Shown here: positions 1-8,235 of the stretch, one piece after another
How the letters are laid out: the number at the start of each line of letters is the position of its first letter
Position numbering within the stretch: the stretch's first letter is position 1
Origin: CAZRHR01 sp964578885
Lineage (GTDB): Bacteria > Bacteroidota > Bacteroidia > CAIKAF01
NCBI GenBank assembly: GCA_964578885.1
Contig: CAZOEO010000011.1
Coordinates: 1 to 64,000 of the forward strand
Direction: 5' to 3'
DNA length: 64,000 bases
Position numbers and translations under genes: made by a program
Notes under the pieces: model-generated
What the model was told of the DNA's origin: nothing
The model's input: only the letters and a program-made list of their open reading frames with translations
The model's database searches: none

Positions 1-53
1 CTCAGTAAAATCAAGGGTTACAGAAGGGCTTCTGAAAAAACGCGGAAGTCAGG

Positions 54-82
54 AGGGACAGTGATTATCGCTGTCCCTTTTT
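54..82 (+). terminator. Intrinsic terminator at left edge
   Basis: An eight-base stem (AGGGACAG at 54-61 pairing with CTGTCCCT at 71-78) with a nine-base loop runs into a T-tract at 76-82. It would end transcription of a plus-strand gene that lies mostly outside the window. Frame 2 of bases 2-64 is open up to a TGA at 62-64 in the loop, so the last residues of that gene may be visible, but they are too few to identify. Confidence 0.75.
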
Positions 83-219
83 TGTATGTATAAGGTTTGA
101 TATCAGACTTTTTCTGCTTGTTGAAATTTGCAAGTTGATGCAAAGGATTCAAATCCACTATTACTTATGGCGTTTCTTGAATCCATTGAAATGCATGACA
201 AGTGCGTCCTGTTCTACAG
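83..219. other. Gene-free intergenic stretch
   Basis: AT-rich sequence between the left-edge terminator and repeat copy R1. No convincing ORF, RNA gene or promoter is seen. Together with R1 it makes a 359-base gap before the 3' end of the thioesterase gene. Confidence 0.6.
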
Positions 220-310
220 CCGATTATAATCGTTTATATCCGTTTAATGGCCGACTATTTTGAAATGAGTGACGTAACTTGTCCACGGGGAGGGGTGGGT
301 GCAACCCCGG
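220..310 (+). repeat. R repeat, copy R1 (subtype A)
   Basis: 91-bp bipartite repeat. Three 10-bp units carrying CG every 10 bp (220-250) are followed by a 24-bp spacer and the G-rich half TTGTCCACGGGG/AGGGGTGGG. The terminal hairpin is GGGT-GCA-ACCC. It lies just beyond the 3' end of the thioesterase gene, in antisense orientation to it. Confidence 0.85.
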
Positions 311-359
311 GATTTTCCAGCCTTTTGGTTTACAACAAGATATGCTGTAGGTTTGGTGT

Positions 360-872
360 TTAGGAGAATAGTGCTTTGAGTTCTGTCGCGTCGTTCGGCT
401 TCATTTTTCCAGCGAGAATGAGGGCCAGTTGTCGTCTTCTTAGAGCGGCATCGAATCGTTGTTTTTCCTCTTCGGACTCAGGAATTACTTCAGGAACCTG
501 AATGGGAGATCCGTTTTGGTCAACTGCGACGAATGTGTAGATGGCTTCGTTGCATTTTACTTTTTCTCCGGTATCGTGTGCTTCTACCCAGACATCGATA
601 AAGACTTCCATGGAGGAGGTAAATGCCCGGGATACTTTGGCTTGCAGAATGACGATATCTCCTAAACGAATAGATTTGTTGAAACTCACATTGTTGACGG
701 AAGCGGTGACCACGACCCTTCCACTATGCCGATGGGCAGAAACGGCTGAAATCAAGTCCATCCAATGTAAAAGTTTTCCGCCCATCAGGTTTCCGAGGGT
801 GTTGGTATGGTCTGGCATCACAAACTGCGTACTGATGGCCAGAGATGCAGAAGCCGTTTTTGGTTTTAACAT
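360..872 (-). CDS. Acyl-CoA thioesterase, hotdog fold
   Basis: A 170-residue single hotdog-domain protein of the cytosolic acyl-CoA hydrolase type (YciA/BACH-like), which splits acyl-CoA into free fatty acid and CoA. Residues about 15-45 carry the family signature, including PDHTNTLGNLMGG and the HWMD helix, where the catalytic Asn/Asp region lies. The motif VNNVSFNKSI around residue 60 and the GD-I--A strand also fit. The C-terminal tail (about residues 130-170) is charged and helical, as in Bacteroidota members. The gene begins 7 bases after the end of the 880-1752 gene, so the two are probably co-transcribed. The chain-length preference cannot be read from sequence. Confidence 0.88.
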   Translation of the reverse strand: MLKPKTASASLAISTQFVMPDHTNTLGNLMGGKLLHWMDLISAVSAHRHSGRVVVTASVNNVSFNKSIRLGDIVILQAKVSRAFTSSMEVFIDVWVEAHDTGEKVKCNEAIYTFVAVDQNGSPIQVPEVIPESEEEKQRFDAALRRRQLALILAGKMKPNDATELKALFS

Positions 873-879
873 ATCCTTC

Positions 880-1752
880 TTATTTAAAATCTCTCAGCCA
901 ATCGGCAAAGGTCTTGATTTGTTGGGGTAACATACTTGCCGGTGGTGTTGATTCCGGTGAATCGTTGGTCGAATTGTTTTCGTCCTCTGCCTGGGCATTT
1001 GAGGATGCCTCTTCTACTACTTCCGCGGGTATAAATTCTTCATTATCCATGATTTCTGATGGAGATGTCATGGGTTCAAAGATGGTAGTGGTTTCCAGAA
1101 TAATAACTTCTGCCTCTTCAATCACGATTTCTTTGATGTCCTGAGTGTCCGTCATGGGATCAAAGGATATCGTCATGGGATCTTTGTCTTCGGCGACGGG
1201 TGGCGCGGGAGGAGCAATGGGTTCTGTTTTTGTATCGTCTTTTTTACCAGCTCTCAGCTCTTGAATTCGTTTTTTTATGGCTTCCAGGTTTTCTTCTCTG
1301 GATTTTGTTTCTTTCAAGGCTTGATCTACCAAAGATGTGACCTCTTCTTTTGAGGTGGGGGTGGAGATGGTCGTGTTTTTTTCGAAGGTCTTTTTTTCAA
1401 CTTTTTCCGGTGATGGCGTTGCTACTTCGGGCGTCTGAATGATTGTCTGAGGTTTTTCTTCCCGAATTTCTTCCTGAACGGTGGGCTTTTCTTCCGGTTT
1501 GATTTCTGGTTCTGGTTTTTTTTCTATGACTTGTTTTTCCTGAATATCAGGTGTCTGATTTGCTGCTTTAGACGCGTGTTTCTTTTTTTTCTTTTGGTGT
1601 TGTTTTCTGAAAATCAGAATGGTGGTGAGCAATAATGTGAATACGAAAAGTCCTGCCGTAAACCAAAGGAGCGGGCGAACTTCTTCCATGGTCGCCTGCA
1701 ATTCATCCATAGAGGTCATGGATTGTTGAAGGATAAGTGGAAATTGGGCCAT
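880..1752 (-). CDS. Hypothetical membrane-anchored, highly charged protein
   Basis: A 290-residue protein I do not recognise. Residues about 29-50 form one strong transmembrane helix (LLWFTAGLFVFTLLLTTILIF). A Lys-rich stop-transfer stretch follows, then a long low-complexity region rich in E, K, P and T up to about residue 250. A short predicted helix near residues 135-170 (KSREENLEAIKKRIQELRAGKK) could form a coiled coil. The C-terminal 20 residues (PPASMLPQQIKTFADWLRDF) are more hydrophobic and may be a docking peptide. It precedes the thioesterase gene by 7 bases and has a good TAnnTTTG box upstream. Function unknown. Confidence 0.75.
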   Translation of the reverse strand: MAQFPLILQQSMTSMDELQATMEEVRPLLWFTAGLFVFTLLLTTILIFRKQHQKKKKKHASKAANQTPDIQEKQVIEKKPEPEIKPEEKPTVQEEIREEKPQTIIQTPEVATPSPEKVEKKTFEKNTTISTPTSKEEVTSLVDQALKETKSREENLEAIKKRIQELRAGKKDDTKTEPIAPPAPPVAEDKDPMTISFDPMTDTQDIKEIVIEEAEVIILETTTIFEPMTSPSEIMDNEEFIPAEVVEEASSNAQAEDENNSTNDSPESTPPASMLPQQIKTFADWLRDFK

Positions 1753-1798
1753 GGCGATGTTTTAGATGAATCAAGATGCATACGCATCATGTTGCATG

Positions 1799-1806
1799 CA
1801 AATATA
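1799..1806 (-). promoter_or_regulatory. Bacteroidota -7 box for the 1752-360 operon
   Basis: On the minus strand this reads TATATTTG, a full match to TAnnTTTG. It would place the transcription start near 1792, about 40 bases upstream of the ATG at 1752. No clear -33 TTG is seen at the expected distance. Confidence 0.45.
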
Positions 1807-1882
1807 CAACAGGGTTGGCGGATTTGATACATGCGTCACTGTAGAACGGGCGATGAAAAGAAAATGTACCTTTGGATTGTCT

Positions 1883-2848
1883 ATGATGGTGATGCAGACC
1901 TTTAGAAACAACCAAATCTCCGGAATGGTATGGCTGGTGCTGGTGTGGCTCACCGGTTCCGTACTTCGTATTCTTTCGGATTCAATTCCTGGTGATTTTG
2001 GCCAAGGCGTATTGGCGGGAGCTTCCTTACCATTTCCATGGGCGGGTGTGTTGTGGAGTGCCATGTTATTGGTAAATGGATTGTTGACTAATACCATTTT
2101 TATTCGACTGAATCAGTTTGACCAGACCTCTTTATTGCCGGGTTTGCTGGCGATTTTGGTGGGTTTGATTTTCCCCGGTTTAGATACGGCATTGGCTAAT
2201 TTATTTCTTCTGATGGCTTTTTTCTTCATGCTTCCTCCGCCCGGCCAATCCGTGGCAGATGTGCAGGTGTTTAATGCCGGTATGTTGTTTGGGCTTGGGG
2301 CTTTAACCTATTTTCCTCTTTTAACTTTATTGGTGATTGGGCCAATGATACTGGGAATTACGGGGCGATTTAAAGTTCGTCGGGCGCTGGTGTGGTATTC
2401 TGCGTTTGCCTTGCCTTGGCTTTATGCCGCTTTTCTGATTGATTTTCAGGGAGATTTAGCGGTCTTTACCACAAATTTCATCCATCGTTTTGGTCTTCCC
2501 GCTGGTTTAAATGCCTGGTTTACAGACCTGTGGATTTCTCTGGCTTTTATTACTGTGTCCGGGTTTTTAGGGCTTTGGAAGTACTCCAAGTTTTCGGGTC
2601 GGTTAAAAGTGGCTCAGCGTCGGACTTTTACCTTATTTACGCTGATTTTTGTGGCTTATCTACTTTCCGGAGGATTGGTAAAAACGCTTCATCCAATGCA
2701 TTTTCAACTGATGGCCATGCCACTTGGTCTGTTTATTAGTTTTGCCCTGTTTCATGAAAAGCGTGGTCGGGTGGCATGGATTACTCTGATTTCATGGCAT
2801 TTCATGGCCTTTTTGTCCATTTTTCAGTTTTTCATTTCGCAAGACTAA
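1883..2848 (+). CDS. DUF6427 family integral membrane protein
   Basis: A polytopic inner-membrane protein of about 321 residues with roughly 9-10 hydrophobic segments, matching the Bacteroidota DUF6427 family in length and pattern. The open frame extends upstream to 1766, but the first 39 codons are not hydrophobic or conserved-looking, and family proteins start close to the MQTFRNNQ segment. I therefore take the ATG at 1883, with 1892 as the alternative. A perfect TAnnTTTG (TACCTTTG, 1867-1874) sits just upstream, which would give a very short leader. The gene is divergent from the 880-1752 operon. Molecular role unknown; family members are often annotated only as hypothetical. Confidence 0.72.
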   Translation: MMVMQTFRNNQISGMVWLVLVWLTGSVLRILSDSIPGDFGQGVLAGASLPFPWAGVLWSAMLLVNGLLTNTIFIRLNQFDQTSLLPGLLAILVGLIFPGLDTALANLFLLMAFFFMLPPPGQSVADVQVFNAGMLFGLGALTYFPLLTLLVIGPMILGITGRFKVRRALVWYSAFALPWLYAAFLIDFQGDLAVFTTNFIHRFGLPAGLNAWFTDLWISLAFITVSGFLGLWKYSKFSGRLKVAQRRTFTLFTLIFVAYLLSGGLVKTLHPMHFQLMAMPLGLFISFALFHEKRGRVAWITLISWHFMAFLSIFQFFISQD

Positions 2849-2901
2849 AACTGTTTAGAGGGGGACATGGAAAATCGCTATCGGGCGAGATATGCCTGAT
2901 G

Positions 2902-3684
2902 TTAAGGTAGATTTCGCAGTGCTCTTTTGAGGACGATTTTGGAGGGAAGCCTGTTTGGATCTATTTGTTTCACAAACTGCCGAACCCAGTCTGGGCGAGT
3001 TTTTCCGGCATCGTTCAACCAGTTTCCCAAAGAGAGTTGCACATATTTTTCTGTGTCGTATCGCAGTGGAAGAAGTAGGTTTTCTGCTTTTTCAGGAAAT
3101 TCCCGAAGCAATGGGAGGTGGGCGCACCACACGCCTCTGGGTCTGGTGGCTTCGCAGGCAAACCTTCTCAAATTGGTTTCATTTGCGTGGCTCCAGGGTA
3201 AAAGGGCGTTTAGTGCCGATTCGGTATCTTGAATGATGCATGGTCGCAGGGCCATCCATGCGACTTCACGGACAGAAAAATGAGGGTCATCAGCTAGATT
3301 TTTCAAATGTTTAAGCATGATTTCAAACCCCTGGTGCTTTGTTTTTTCAATCCAAGCATAGGCCATCCAGCCACGTACCATGTCAGATGTATGAGCGGAC
3401 CAGGTTTGGAGGCTTTCTTTGGAAATATGTTGTCCAATCCAGGCACCAATGGTTTTCATTTTTCCATTGACAGATAAATCTGTGGATGAATGAATGAGTT
3501 GAAGTAATGCTTGTCCTTCTGGCTTTAGCGAGAGTTTGCCCAGTATTTTTTCAAGTAAAACAGCTTGATCCAGGGCGAGCCATTCTACCAGGTTAGCCGT
3601 GGGAATAGCTCCGGAGGACAGCGCATTTAAAACGTCTTGCGGGATGTCTGTGCGTCGCAGGGCAGGTTTTCGTTGTTCTAGCAA
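2902..3684 (-). CDS. DNA alkylation repair protein, AlkC/AlkD-like HEAT fold
   Basis: A 260-residue protein of the ALK superfamily of HEAT-like repeat DNA glycosylases, which excise N3- and N7-alkylated purines. The best evidence is in the second half. The segment EVAWMALRP, the family block RRFACEATRPRGVW (about residues 175-190), and the final repeat TEKYVQLSLGNWLNDAGKTRPDW (split over residues 212-235) are characteristic of the family. Length is close to the usual 220-250. It sits 9 bases downstream of the 3694-5190 gene on the same strand and may be co-transcribed. Substrate range and activity are inferred only from family. Confidence 0.8.
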   Translation of the reverse strand: MLEQRKPALRRTDIPQDVLNALSSGAIPTANLVEWLALDQAVLLEKILGKLSLKPEGQALLQLIHSSTDLSVNGKMKTIGAWIGQHISKESLQTWSAHTSDMVRGWMAYAWIEKTKHQGFEIMLKHLKNLADDPHFSVREVAWMALRPCIIQDTESALNALLPWSHANETNLRRFACEATRPRGVWCAHLPLLREFPEKAENLLLPLRYDTEKYVQLSLGNWLNDAGKTRPDWVRQFVKQIDPNRLPSKIVLKRALRNLP

Positions 3685-3693
3685 AAGCGCAGA

Positions 3694-5190
3694 TTAAAGG
3701 ATGGGGTTGTTTTGCAACAAATGCACCATTCGGTTGAAGTATCTGCGATTTCCAACGAGAATGGGCAACTGTTGGAATTTATCTTGATGCTTTTGTAAGA
3801 AATGGCTCAAGTCTTGTGCCAAGCTGGAGCTACCAGAGTGGTTGGTCAGAAACCTGGCAACAGGGGCCAATTGACTTTCAGCTTCGCTAAGGCCTTTTGT
3901 TTCTTCAAGAAAAGTGAGGAAACGTTCAGCCACTCGAAGTACTCTTTTGCGATTATCTAACTGGACGAGTGCCAGAATGCGTAACATCCACGCTGCGGTA
4001 ATGAGGTGCGTGGGTGTTGTTTCATCAGCTTCGTGCACCATTTCATTAAAATACTCTTCTGCTTGCTCCCAGTCTTCCATGCGGTAGCAGAAATAGCCTA
4101 TAAGAAAGGAAAATTCAAGTTCCCGAATAGGGTTGATAAATGGTGCAAACTTTTTCAGCACATTTCTCACATCCGTTTGGAATCGAATGCCTTCTTTTGC
4201 TGCATCGTGGTGGAAATGGATGAGAACCCTGCCGAAGACAATCACGAACTGGCGCCAGGCGTCAAAATAGGTGTTTAGCTCTTTGAACCGGTGTGTGGTT
4301 TGAATGTAGTCGAGCGTTTGTTTGGCGGCATCGAGGTGATTCAAATCGATTTCCAATTCCAAGCGGTCGGTTAATGCACGCGAATAGAGGTAGGGATGTC
4401 TGAGCCAGCGGTCGCCCTCGGATTCCATAAACTTTGTAATTTCTTGAATCCAGACCAAGGCATCTTCTGCATTTTCTCCGAAAGAGGCATGGAGTGCGCG
4501 GGCGTACAAGTCGAGGAAATAGACTCTGTAATTGTTGAGTTCCGGATCAATGGGTACCGGCGGAAGGGTGATGCGTTCTTCCAATTGGGCGTTAATTGGG
4601 CCTCGGTTTAGCAAGCCTTTCCTTTGCCGAAGGGCCATGTTGGCACATAAAAACCAGAGGAGGTGAAGTTCTTCGCGGTTGGCATGCACTTTATCCTGTT
4701 GTTCTGCAATTATCCTGAGGCGATCTTCCTTTATGAAGGAGAAGCCCGTGGCCAGGTGAATGAGCTTTTCCCAATGAAGAATTAAATCCATGGCGGCCAC
4801 CAAACCGCTTTCCCAGGCGAGTTCTCTGGCTTTTCGGTTGAGCTGCAATGCCTGGTCGAAAATACCTTTTATGTAGAGAAATTCCACGTCTTGTAAAATG
4901 TCCATCACTTTCTTATCCGCAGAATGTTTGGAATAAGAGCGCATGGCCTTTAGAATCAAATCATATAGATAGCTTTTGGTGACAGCATAGTGCTCCATCA
5001 GTTTTTCACCCTGCAGCCACTGCCGTATTTCGTTTTCGTTAAGGGTTTCCTGTTTCTCAAAGGCTTTGAAAAGCTTCATGTAATCATTGTCATCACCTTT
5101 GATATGCATTTTAGTGTAGATACTAAAATACCGTTTCTCTGATTTAGTCATTGATTTGACCAGAAGAAATAGTTTATCCCGTTTTGGCAT
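3694..5190 (-). CDS. Hypothetical alpha-helical repeat protein
   Basis: A 498-residue, largely helical soluble protein without signal peptide. It begins MPKRDKLFLLVKSMTKSEKRYFSIY, a start shared by a Bacteroidota-wide family of uncharacterised proteins. Residues about 100-450 look like TPR-type helical hairpins (for example ILQDVEFLYIKGIFDQALQLNRKA and the later YFCYRMEDWEQAEEYFNEMV). No catalytic motif is visible. It is followed after 9 bases by the AlkD-like gene. Function unknown; a scaffolding role is only a guess from the fold. Confidence 0.8.
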   Translation of the reverse strand: MPKRDKLFLLVKSMTKSEKRYFSIYTKMHIKGDDNDYMKLFKAFEKQETLNENEIRQWLQGEKLMEHYAVTKSYLYDLILKAMRSYSKHSADKKVMDILQDVEFLYIKGIFDQALQLNRKARELAWESGLVAAMDLILHWEKLIHLATGFSFIKEDRLRIIAEQQDKVHANREELHLLWFLCANMALRQRKGLLNRGPINAQLEERITLPPVPIDPELNNYRVYFLDLYARALHASFGENAEDALVWIQEITKFMESEGDRWLRHPYLYSRALTDRLELEIDLNHLDAAKQTLDYIQTTHRFKELNTYFDAWRQFVIVFGRVLIHFHHDAAKEGIRFQTDVRNVLKKFAPFINPIRELEFSFLIGYFCYRMEDWEQAEEYFNEMVHEADETTPTHLITAAWMLRILALVQLDNRKRVLRVAERFLTFLEETKGLSEAESQLAPVARFLTNHSGSSSLAQDLSHFLQKHQDKFQQLPILVGNRRYFNRMVHLLQNNPIL

Positions 5191-5278
5191 AAAAAGGCGT
5201 GAATTATCACAGATGAAACAAGATAGTTTATTTAAAAACGTAAAGTTTTTAAAGATTTTGGTCCATCTATAGTTTAAG

Positions 5279-5286
5279 CAAATTTA
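5279..5286 (-). promoter_or_regulatory. Candidate -7 box upstream of the 3694-5190 gene
   Basis: On the minus strand this reads TAAATTTG, a full TAnnTTTG match about 90 bases before the ATG at 5190. No good -33 element is seen, so support is limited to the -7 box and its position in a 156-base gap. Confidence 0.35.
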
Positions 5287-5346
5287 CGTGGTAGTTTCGA
5301 ATTGAATAGAAGTTTAGGTGAAATAAGTTAAAAAATAACAGTTCTG

Positions 5347-6951
5347 TCATTTCTTTAAAAATCTGAATACCAATGAAAAAAGGAAAAGCATGCTACCAAT
5401 TAGAACCGACAGGCCTCCCATGAAATCGCCATGCCTGGAATATAAGGTTTCTGTTTCGTGTAAATGGACATTTCCCACCACTGCGCCTCTTGAAAGGTAG
5501 GGCAAAGGTTGCAACACATCGCCTCTGGCATTAATGAGACAGGAGATGCCGGTATTGGCAGATCGAATGATGTCTCTTCTGAGTTCGATGGCACGTAACT
5601 GTGTGTAAGACAGTAGTTGTCGGTGGCCGGGTGTGTTTCCCCACCATGCGTCGTTGGTGGAAATGGCAATCACATTGGCGCCATTTTGAACATATCCTCT
5701 TAAAAAGTCGCCATAAATAGATTCATAACAAATGACGGGTGCTACGCGCAGATTTCCGGTGGCGTCTGAAAAGACGGTTCGTTCTTTCTGACCGGCCATG
5801 GCACCAATCATGCCACCATGTTCTCCGAACCATTTTTCCTGAATGGGTTTCATGACCTGGGGAAAAGGCGTCATCTCAGGGCCGGGCACCAATTTCGATT
5901 TATGATAAATAAGCACCTGATTTGGGAAAGAAAATTCCAGTCCGGTGTTGTGGTCATCCATCCAAAATCCCTCCGGATGCCATTCGGCAGAAAGGGGAAT
6001 AGGCGCATCTTCCCTTAAACGGGTAAGGGTGTAAGCTCCGGTAAAAATTCGCAATTGTGGGTATTCTGTACAAAGGTCACGCAGCGGCTGAAGTCGTTCA
6101 TCTGTGTTGAGTCTATCTTCCCAGAATGCAAAAGGTAAGGCGGTTTCCGGCCAAACCAAATAACGGGTTTTCTCGGTGAGATAGGGTTTGCTCCATCCAA
6201 TTAAAGTCGCCAGCATTTCTGTAGACGGAATCTCAAATTTCTCCTTGTACGGATCCAGGTTGGGCTGCAATGCTACCACTTCTACCTTTTCCCCGGTGTG
6301 AATGGGATAAGTGAGGTAACGAAATACCGACCACCCGGAAGGTAATATCAGGAAGAAAAAAAGAAACAATGCATGCGGTCTTAATCGGAATGCGAATGGG
6401 GTTTCCGGCATGCACCTTGGTTTCACGAAATAATGCCAAAATCCCAGGTTTACTGCTAAAATCCAAAGGGAGCCACCCATCACGCCGACCCACTCATACC
6501 ATTGAATGAGTATGGGATATCCTGCAAATCCATTTCCTAGTTGCAGCCATGGCCAGCTCAAATCCCAATCCAAATGCAAATGTTCATAGCCAATCCAATA
6601 CATCACGAGTCCTACATAGGCGCGCTTTTCGCCCAATGCTCTGAAGGTGAGGTGATACATGGTAAATGCCAGTGCCATAAATGCCGCATTACAAAGGATG
6701 GCCACCAAAGCACCTCCAGCCGTTGAATTCCAAATCCACCAAGTGGTGAGGGCGTTCCAAATCACAAAGGCGAGATATGCATGGATAAACACGCGAATAC
6801 CCTTTTTCCCTTTTGAATCTGTTCTGATTTGGTGCTCTGCAAACAATAGTGGAACCAATGCAATCCAAAGCAGGAAAGGAAAGCCATGGGCGGGCCAGCC
6901 AAGACTTAGCCCTAATCCACTCACCAAAGCCCATAACCAGGTATTTCTCAT
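5347..6951 (-). CDS. lnt: Apolipoprotein N-acyltransferase Lnt
   Basis: Transfers an acyl chain to the N-terminal diacylglyceryl-cysteine of apolipoproteins, the last step of lipoprotein maturation in the inner membrane. The protein has 534 residues, about 20 more than E. coli Lnt. Residues 1-215 hold about 6-7 membrane helices, followed by a periplasmic nitrilase-type domain and a final C-terminal helix. The catalytic triad is present: Glu269 in WPETALPF, Lys353 in HKSKLVPGPE, Cys408 in VAPVICYESIYG. Several lipobox proteins in this window are its expected substrates. The next gene-free region upstream (6952-8235) contains four R repeats. Confidence 0.95.
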   Translation of the reverse strand: MRNTWLWALVSGLGLSLGWPAHGFPFLLWIALVPLLFAEHQIRTDSKGKKGIRVFIHAYLAFVIWNALTTWWIWNSTAGGALVAILCNAAFMALAFTMYHLTFRALGEKRAYVGLVMYWIGYEHLHLDWDLSWPWLQLGNGFAGYPILIQWYEWVGVMGGSLWILAVNLGFWHYFVKPRCMPETPFAFRLRPHALFLFFFLILPSGWSVFRYLTYPIHTGEKVEVVALQPNLDPYKEKFEIPSTEMLATLIGWSKPYLTEKTRYLVWPETALPFAFWEDRLNTDERLQPLRDLCTEYPQLRIFTGAYTLTRLREDAPIPLSAEWHPEGFWMDDHNTGLEFSFPNQVLIYHKSKLVPGPEMTPFPQVMKPIQEKWFGEHGGMIGAMAGQKERTVFSDATGNLRVAPVICYESIYGDFLRGYVQNGANVIAISTNDAWWGNTPGHRQLLSYTQLRAIELRRDIIRSANTGISCLINARGDVLQPLPYLSRGAVVGNVHLHETETLYSRHGDFMGGLSVLIGSMLFLFSLVFRFLKK

Positions 6952-7265
6952 GTTGACAAAGTTAGGGTATCCGATGTAAATAATGGCAGTTTTGCATGTG
7001 ATCGGAGAAGGTGGGTGTTACAAAGGACATAAACCATGTTTGTGGCAGAAACCCATGAAAATGGCTTGGTGGATGTTGGGCTTGTGAACCGCGAATTGAA
7101 TACGGAGCATGTTGATGCGGTGTGAAGTGCTGAGGGTCGCGATTTCGAAATGGCTTCTGAAAGGTGAAGCGTCTTTTACGTTGGCGCATTATGAATGAAA
7201 TCACTTGGTTTCCAGTGAATCATGATTTGGTTTAAAACTTTCAATATCAACAGTATTTGCGTTAT

Positions 7266-7360
7266 CCGATTTTAATCGTTTATAAACGGTTAATTGCCGA
7301 ATCAGGTGAGGGAAAATTTGTAGCTTGTCGCCTGGGGAGGAGGAGTGGTGGCCCCCGGGG
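7266..7360 (+). repeat. R repeat, copy R2 (subtype B)
   Basis: 95-bp subtype B copy. The AT-rich half is TCGTTTATAA-type 10-bp units, the 24-bp spacer is AT-rich, and the G-rich half is GGGGAGGAGGAGTGGTGG followed by CCCCCGGGG. A near-identical copy (R4) starts 436 bp later. Confidence 0.85.
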
Positions 7361-7455
7361 AAACCGACCCCTGAAACGCCCTGAATACGTTTCAATTTTC
7401 CGACTTCAAGAAAATTTCCATTTGGATTTTGTGAAAAGGAGCTCAAAATAGCCAT

Positions 7456-7546
7456 CCGATTTTAATCGATTATATCAGGATCCTCTCCGAATAATTTTTG
7501 TTCGCTGTCGTGTTTTGTCTACGGGGAGGGGTGTGTTTTTTTCTGG
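7456..7546 (+). repeat. R repeat, copy R3 (subtype A, eroded)
   Basis: 91-bp subtype A copy starting exactly 190 bp after R2. The third 10-bp unit is replaced (CAGGATCCT in place of CCGTTTAAT) and the terminal hairpin is lost, so this copy appears degraded. Its partner R5 is intact. Confidence 0.8.
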
Positions 7547-7584
7547 AGTTACGGCCGAAAAGATTTTTGTCGGAAATCATTAAA

Positions 7585-7701
7585 TTTCCATTTGGGGAAA
7601 AATTCATTTTCACCTGCGCTTTACACAATCATCAAAGCCTGCATCCATTTTGAAATCCAGGGAACCCATCCAAACGGATTGGAAATCGACTTTTTACTTA
7701 T
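7585..7701 (+). repeat. S block S1 between R3 and R4
   Basis: About 117 bp running from CCATTTGGGGAAAAATTCATTTTC to GAAATCGACTTTTTACTTA. It aligns with 22570-22688 on the same strand and with 26308-26428 on the opposite strand. In all three places it lies directly 5' of an R copy and between two R copies. Confidence 0.75.
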
Positions 7702-7796
7702 CCGATTTTAATCGTTTATAAACGGTTAATTGCCGAATCAGGTCATGAGAAATTTGTAGCTTGTCGCCTGGGGAGGAGGAGTGGTGGCCCCCGGGG
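7702..7796 (+). repeat. R repeat, copy R4 (subtype B)
   Basis: Near-identical to R2, and so is the 90 bp that follows it. The segment 7264-7480 therefore recurs at 7700-7915 as a direct duplication that includes the next subtype A copy. Confidence 0.85.
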
Positions 7797-7891
7797 AAAC
7801 CGACCCCTGAAACGCCCTGAATACGTTTCAATTTTCCGACTTCAAGAAAATTTCCATTTGGATTTTGTGAAAAGGAGCTCAAAATAGCCAT

Positions 7892-7982
7892 CCGATTTTA
7901 ATCGATTATATCCGTTTAATCTCCGAATAATTCCTGTTGTGTGTCGTAATTTGTCTACGGGGTGGGGTGGGTTTTACCCCGG
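7892..7982 (+). repeat. R repeat, copy R5 (subtype A)
   Basis: Complete 91-bp copy, 190 bp after R4, with hairpin GGGT-TTT-ACCC. The gap 6952-8235 holds R2-R5, the S1 block and otherwise no gene. Short minus-strand ORFs in it are duplicated only because the repeats are. Confidence 0.85.
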
Positions 7983-8163
7983 ATTTCTCGTGACTTTCAT
8001 CCAAGGAAAATCATTCCAAGAACCAAACGAACCCTCCTAATCAGAACGTCCTGATTACGCCTTTTGCTTGTGCGCGATGTCGATTTACTTTTCTGCGCAA
8101 GATTTTCATTACCATCTGTTTTTCTGCCATCTCAAGTCAGACATGATTTCCTTTTCCCGTCAT

Positions 8164-8212
8164 AGAAAACGGGTGCAATCCACATGGTTGGTTTCCATAT
8201 GTTCTGCACCCG
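8164..8212 (-). terminator. Terminator of gcvP
   Basis: Outer inverted repeat CGGGTGCA (8170-8177) with TGCACCCG (8205-8212), plus an inner CATGG/CCATG pairing. On the minus strand it is followed by TTTTCT. It sits 24 bases beyond the gcvP stop codon. Confidence 0.65.
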
Positions 8213-8235
8213 CAATGAGTTAATTATTTGGTTGT

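Noticed and set aside
1766..1882. Upstream extension of the DUF6427 gene
   Set aside because: The first 39 codons lack family similarity and lie over the divergent promoter region.
6957..6964. Promoter of lnt (TAACTTTG on the minus strand)
   Set aside because: Full match, but only 5 bases before the ATG with no -33, implying a leaderless transcript; too uncertain to list.
7201..7891. Two near-identical minus-strand ORFs (7201-7455 and 7694-7891)
   Set aside because: They exist only because the R repeat segment is duplicated; they overlap R copies and show no coding features.
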